The notes beneath the pieces are model-generated. The model was given only the letters and a program-made list of their open reading frames with translations, was not told the origin of the DNA and did not search any database. The position numbers and the translations under genes were made by a program. A stretch of DNA of 6,302 bases from Leptospirillum sp. (GTDB taxonomy: Bacteria > Nitrospirota > Leptospirillia > Leptospirillales > Leptospirillaceae), in assembly GCA_027343785.1 (NCBI GenBank), contig DAHWKF010000010.1, positions 1 to 6,302 of the forward strand, in the 5' to 3' direction. Below, piece by piece: positions 6,179 to 6,302 of the stretch (positions are counted from its first letter, which is position 1; each line of letters begins with the position of its first letter).

Positions 6179-6302
6179 CTACTCAGGTGCCTGGGTCATC
6201 CATTTACAACTTTTTTTTGAAAATCTCTTGACTTTCAGGATCTTGAGGATCATTTTTGTTCCATGGACGATCTTTCTTTCCAGCGAGACAACCTTGTTCA
6301 GC
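6179..6302 (-). CDS. Possible C-terminal end of an upstream gene (5' end beyond window)
   Basis: A minus-strand frame is open from the right edge to TAG at 6179-6181, giving 40 residues beginning LNKVVSLERKIVHG and ending WMTQAPE. A second open frame ends at TAA 6204-6206. I prefer the first because its early codons have GC-rich third positions (about 17 of the first 25), like the clear genes here, while the second frame is AT-rich at that position. The visible part has a regular mix of hydrophobic and lysine residues and could be the end of a helix-rich protein, but I do not recognise a family. A seven-pair hairpin (6181-6196) overlaps the stop codon, and T6 follows 15 bases later, weakly suggesting a transcript end. 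Confidence 0.35.
   Translation of the reverse strand, partial: LNKVVSLERKIVHGTKMILKILKVKRFSKKSCKWMTQAPE

Noticed and set aside
6019..6231. 70-residue plus-strand frame
   Set aside because: It starts with TTG without a ribosome site, crosses the hairpin, and runs antisense to the likely upstream gene end.
6263..6302. ATG on the plus strand opening MDDLSFQRDNLVQ to the window edge
   Set aside because: The only purine-rich site is about 13 bases away, and the opposite strand carries a frame with better codon bias. Too short to judge.

Overview
The window looks like ordinary chromosome from a Gram-negative bacterium with a rich set of signalling genes. Base composition is moderately GC by eye, and third codon positions are GC-rich. 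The domain architectures (a CheB-CheR-PAS fusion, and PAS-GGDEF-EAL proteins with a DELQ..HQIELEMQNQEL coil before PAS) are common in Desulfobacterota-like, Nitrospirota-like and proteobacterial genomes. I cannot name the genus from sequence alone. All convincing genes lie on the minus strand, so the window reads from right to left.

Right end (6302 to 5969). The last codons of an unidentified upstream gene may enter from the edge. They are followed by about 200 bases without a gene that hold a strong 38-base hairpin. Next is a low-molecular-weight protein tyrosine phosphatase (5968 to 5393) with an intact CX5R-S loop and a late Asp-Pro-Phe acid. A long imperfect hairpin follows its stop codon.

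Middle (5392 to 4846). This is about 550 bases with no convincing gene. It runs from the hairpin through a purine/pyrimidine-biased stretch into an AT-rich island just upstream of the next gene. A 14-codon ORF with a G-rich ribosome-binding-like sequence ends exactly on the start codon of that gene.

Left two thirds (4845 to 1). A two-gene operon. The first gene encodes a 976-residue CheB methylesterase-CheR methyltransferase-PAS fusion with a heptad-repeat coiled coil and no receiver or histidine-kinase domain. The second, joined by an ATGA overlap and its own strong Shine-Dalgarno site, encodes a PAS-PAS-GGDEF-EAL protein cut by the window edge after 639 residues. The pair suggests that a methylation-type sensory module is made together with a cyclic-di-GMP turnover enzyme, although no other chemotaxis gene is visible. 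No mobile element, CRISPR array, rRNA or tRNA was found. The window is mostly recognisable families. The less ordinary points are the altered I-site spacing and metal-ligand motif in the GGDEF-EAL protein, the uORF coupling, and the hairpins.
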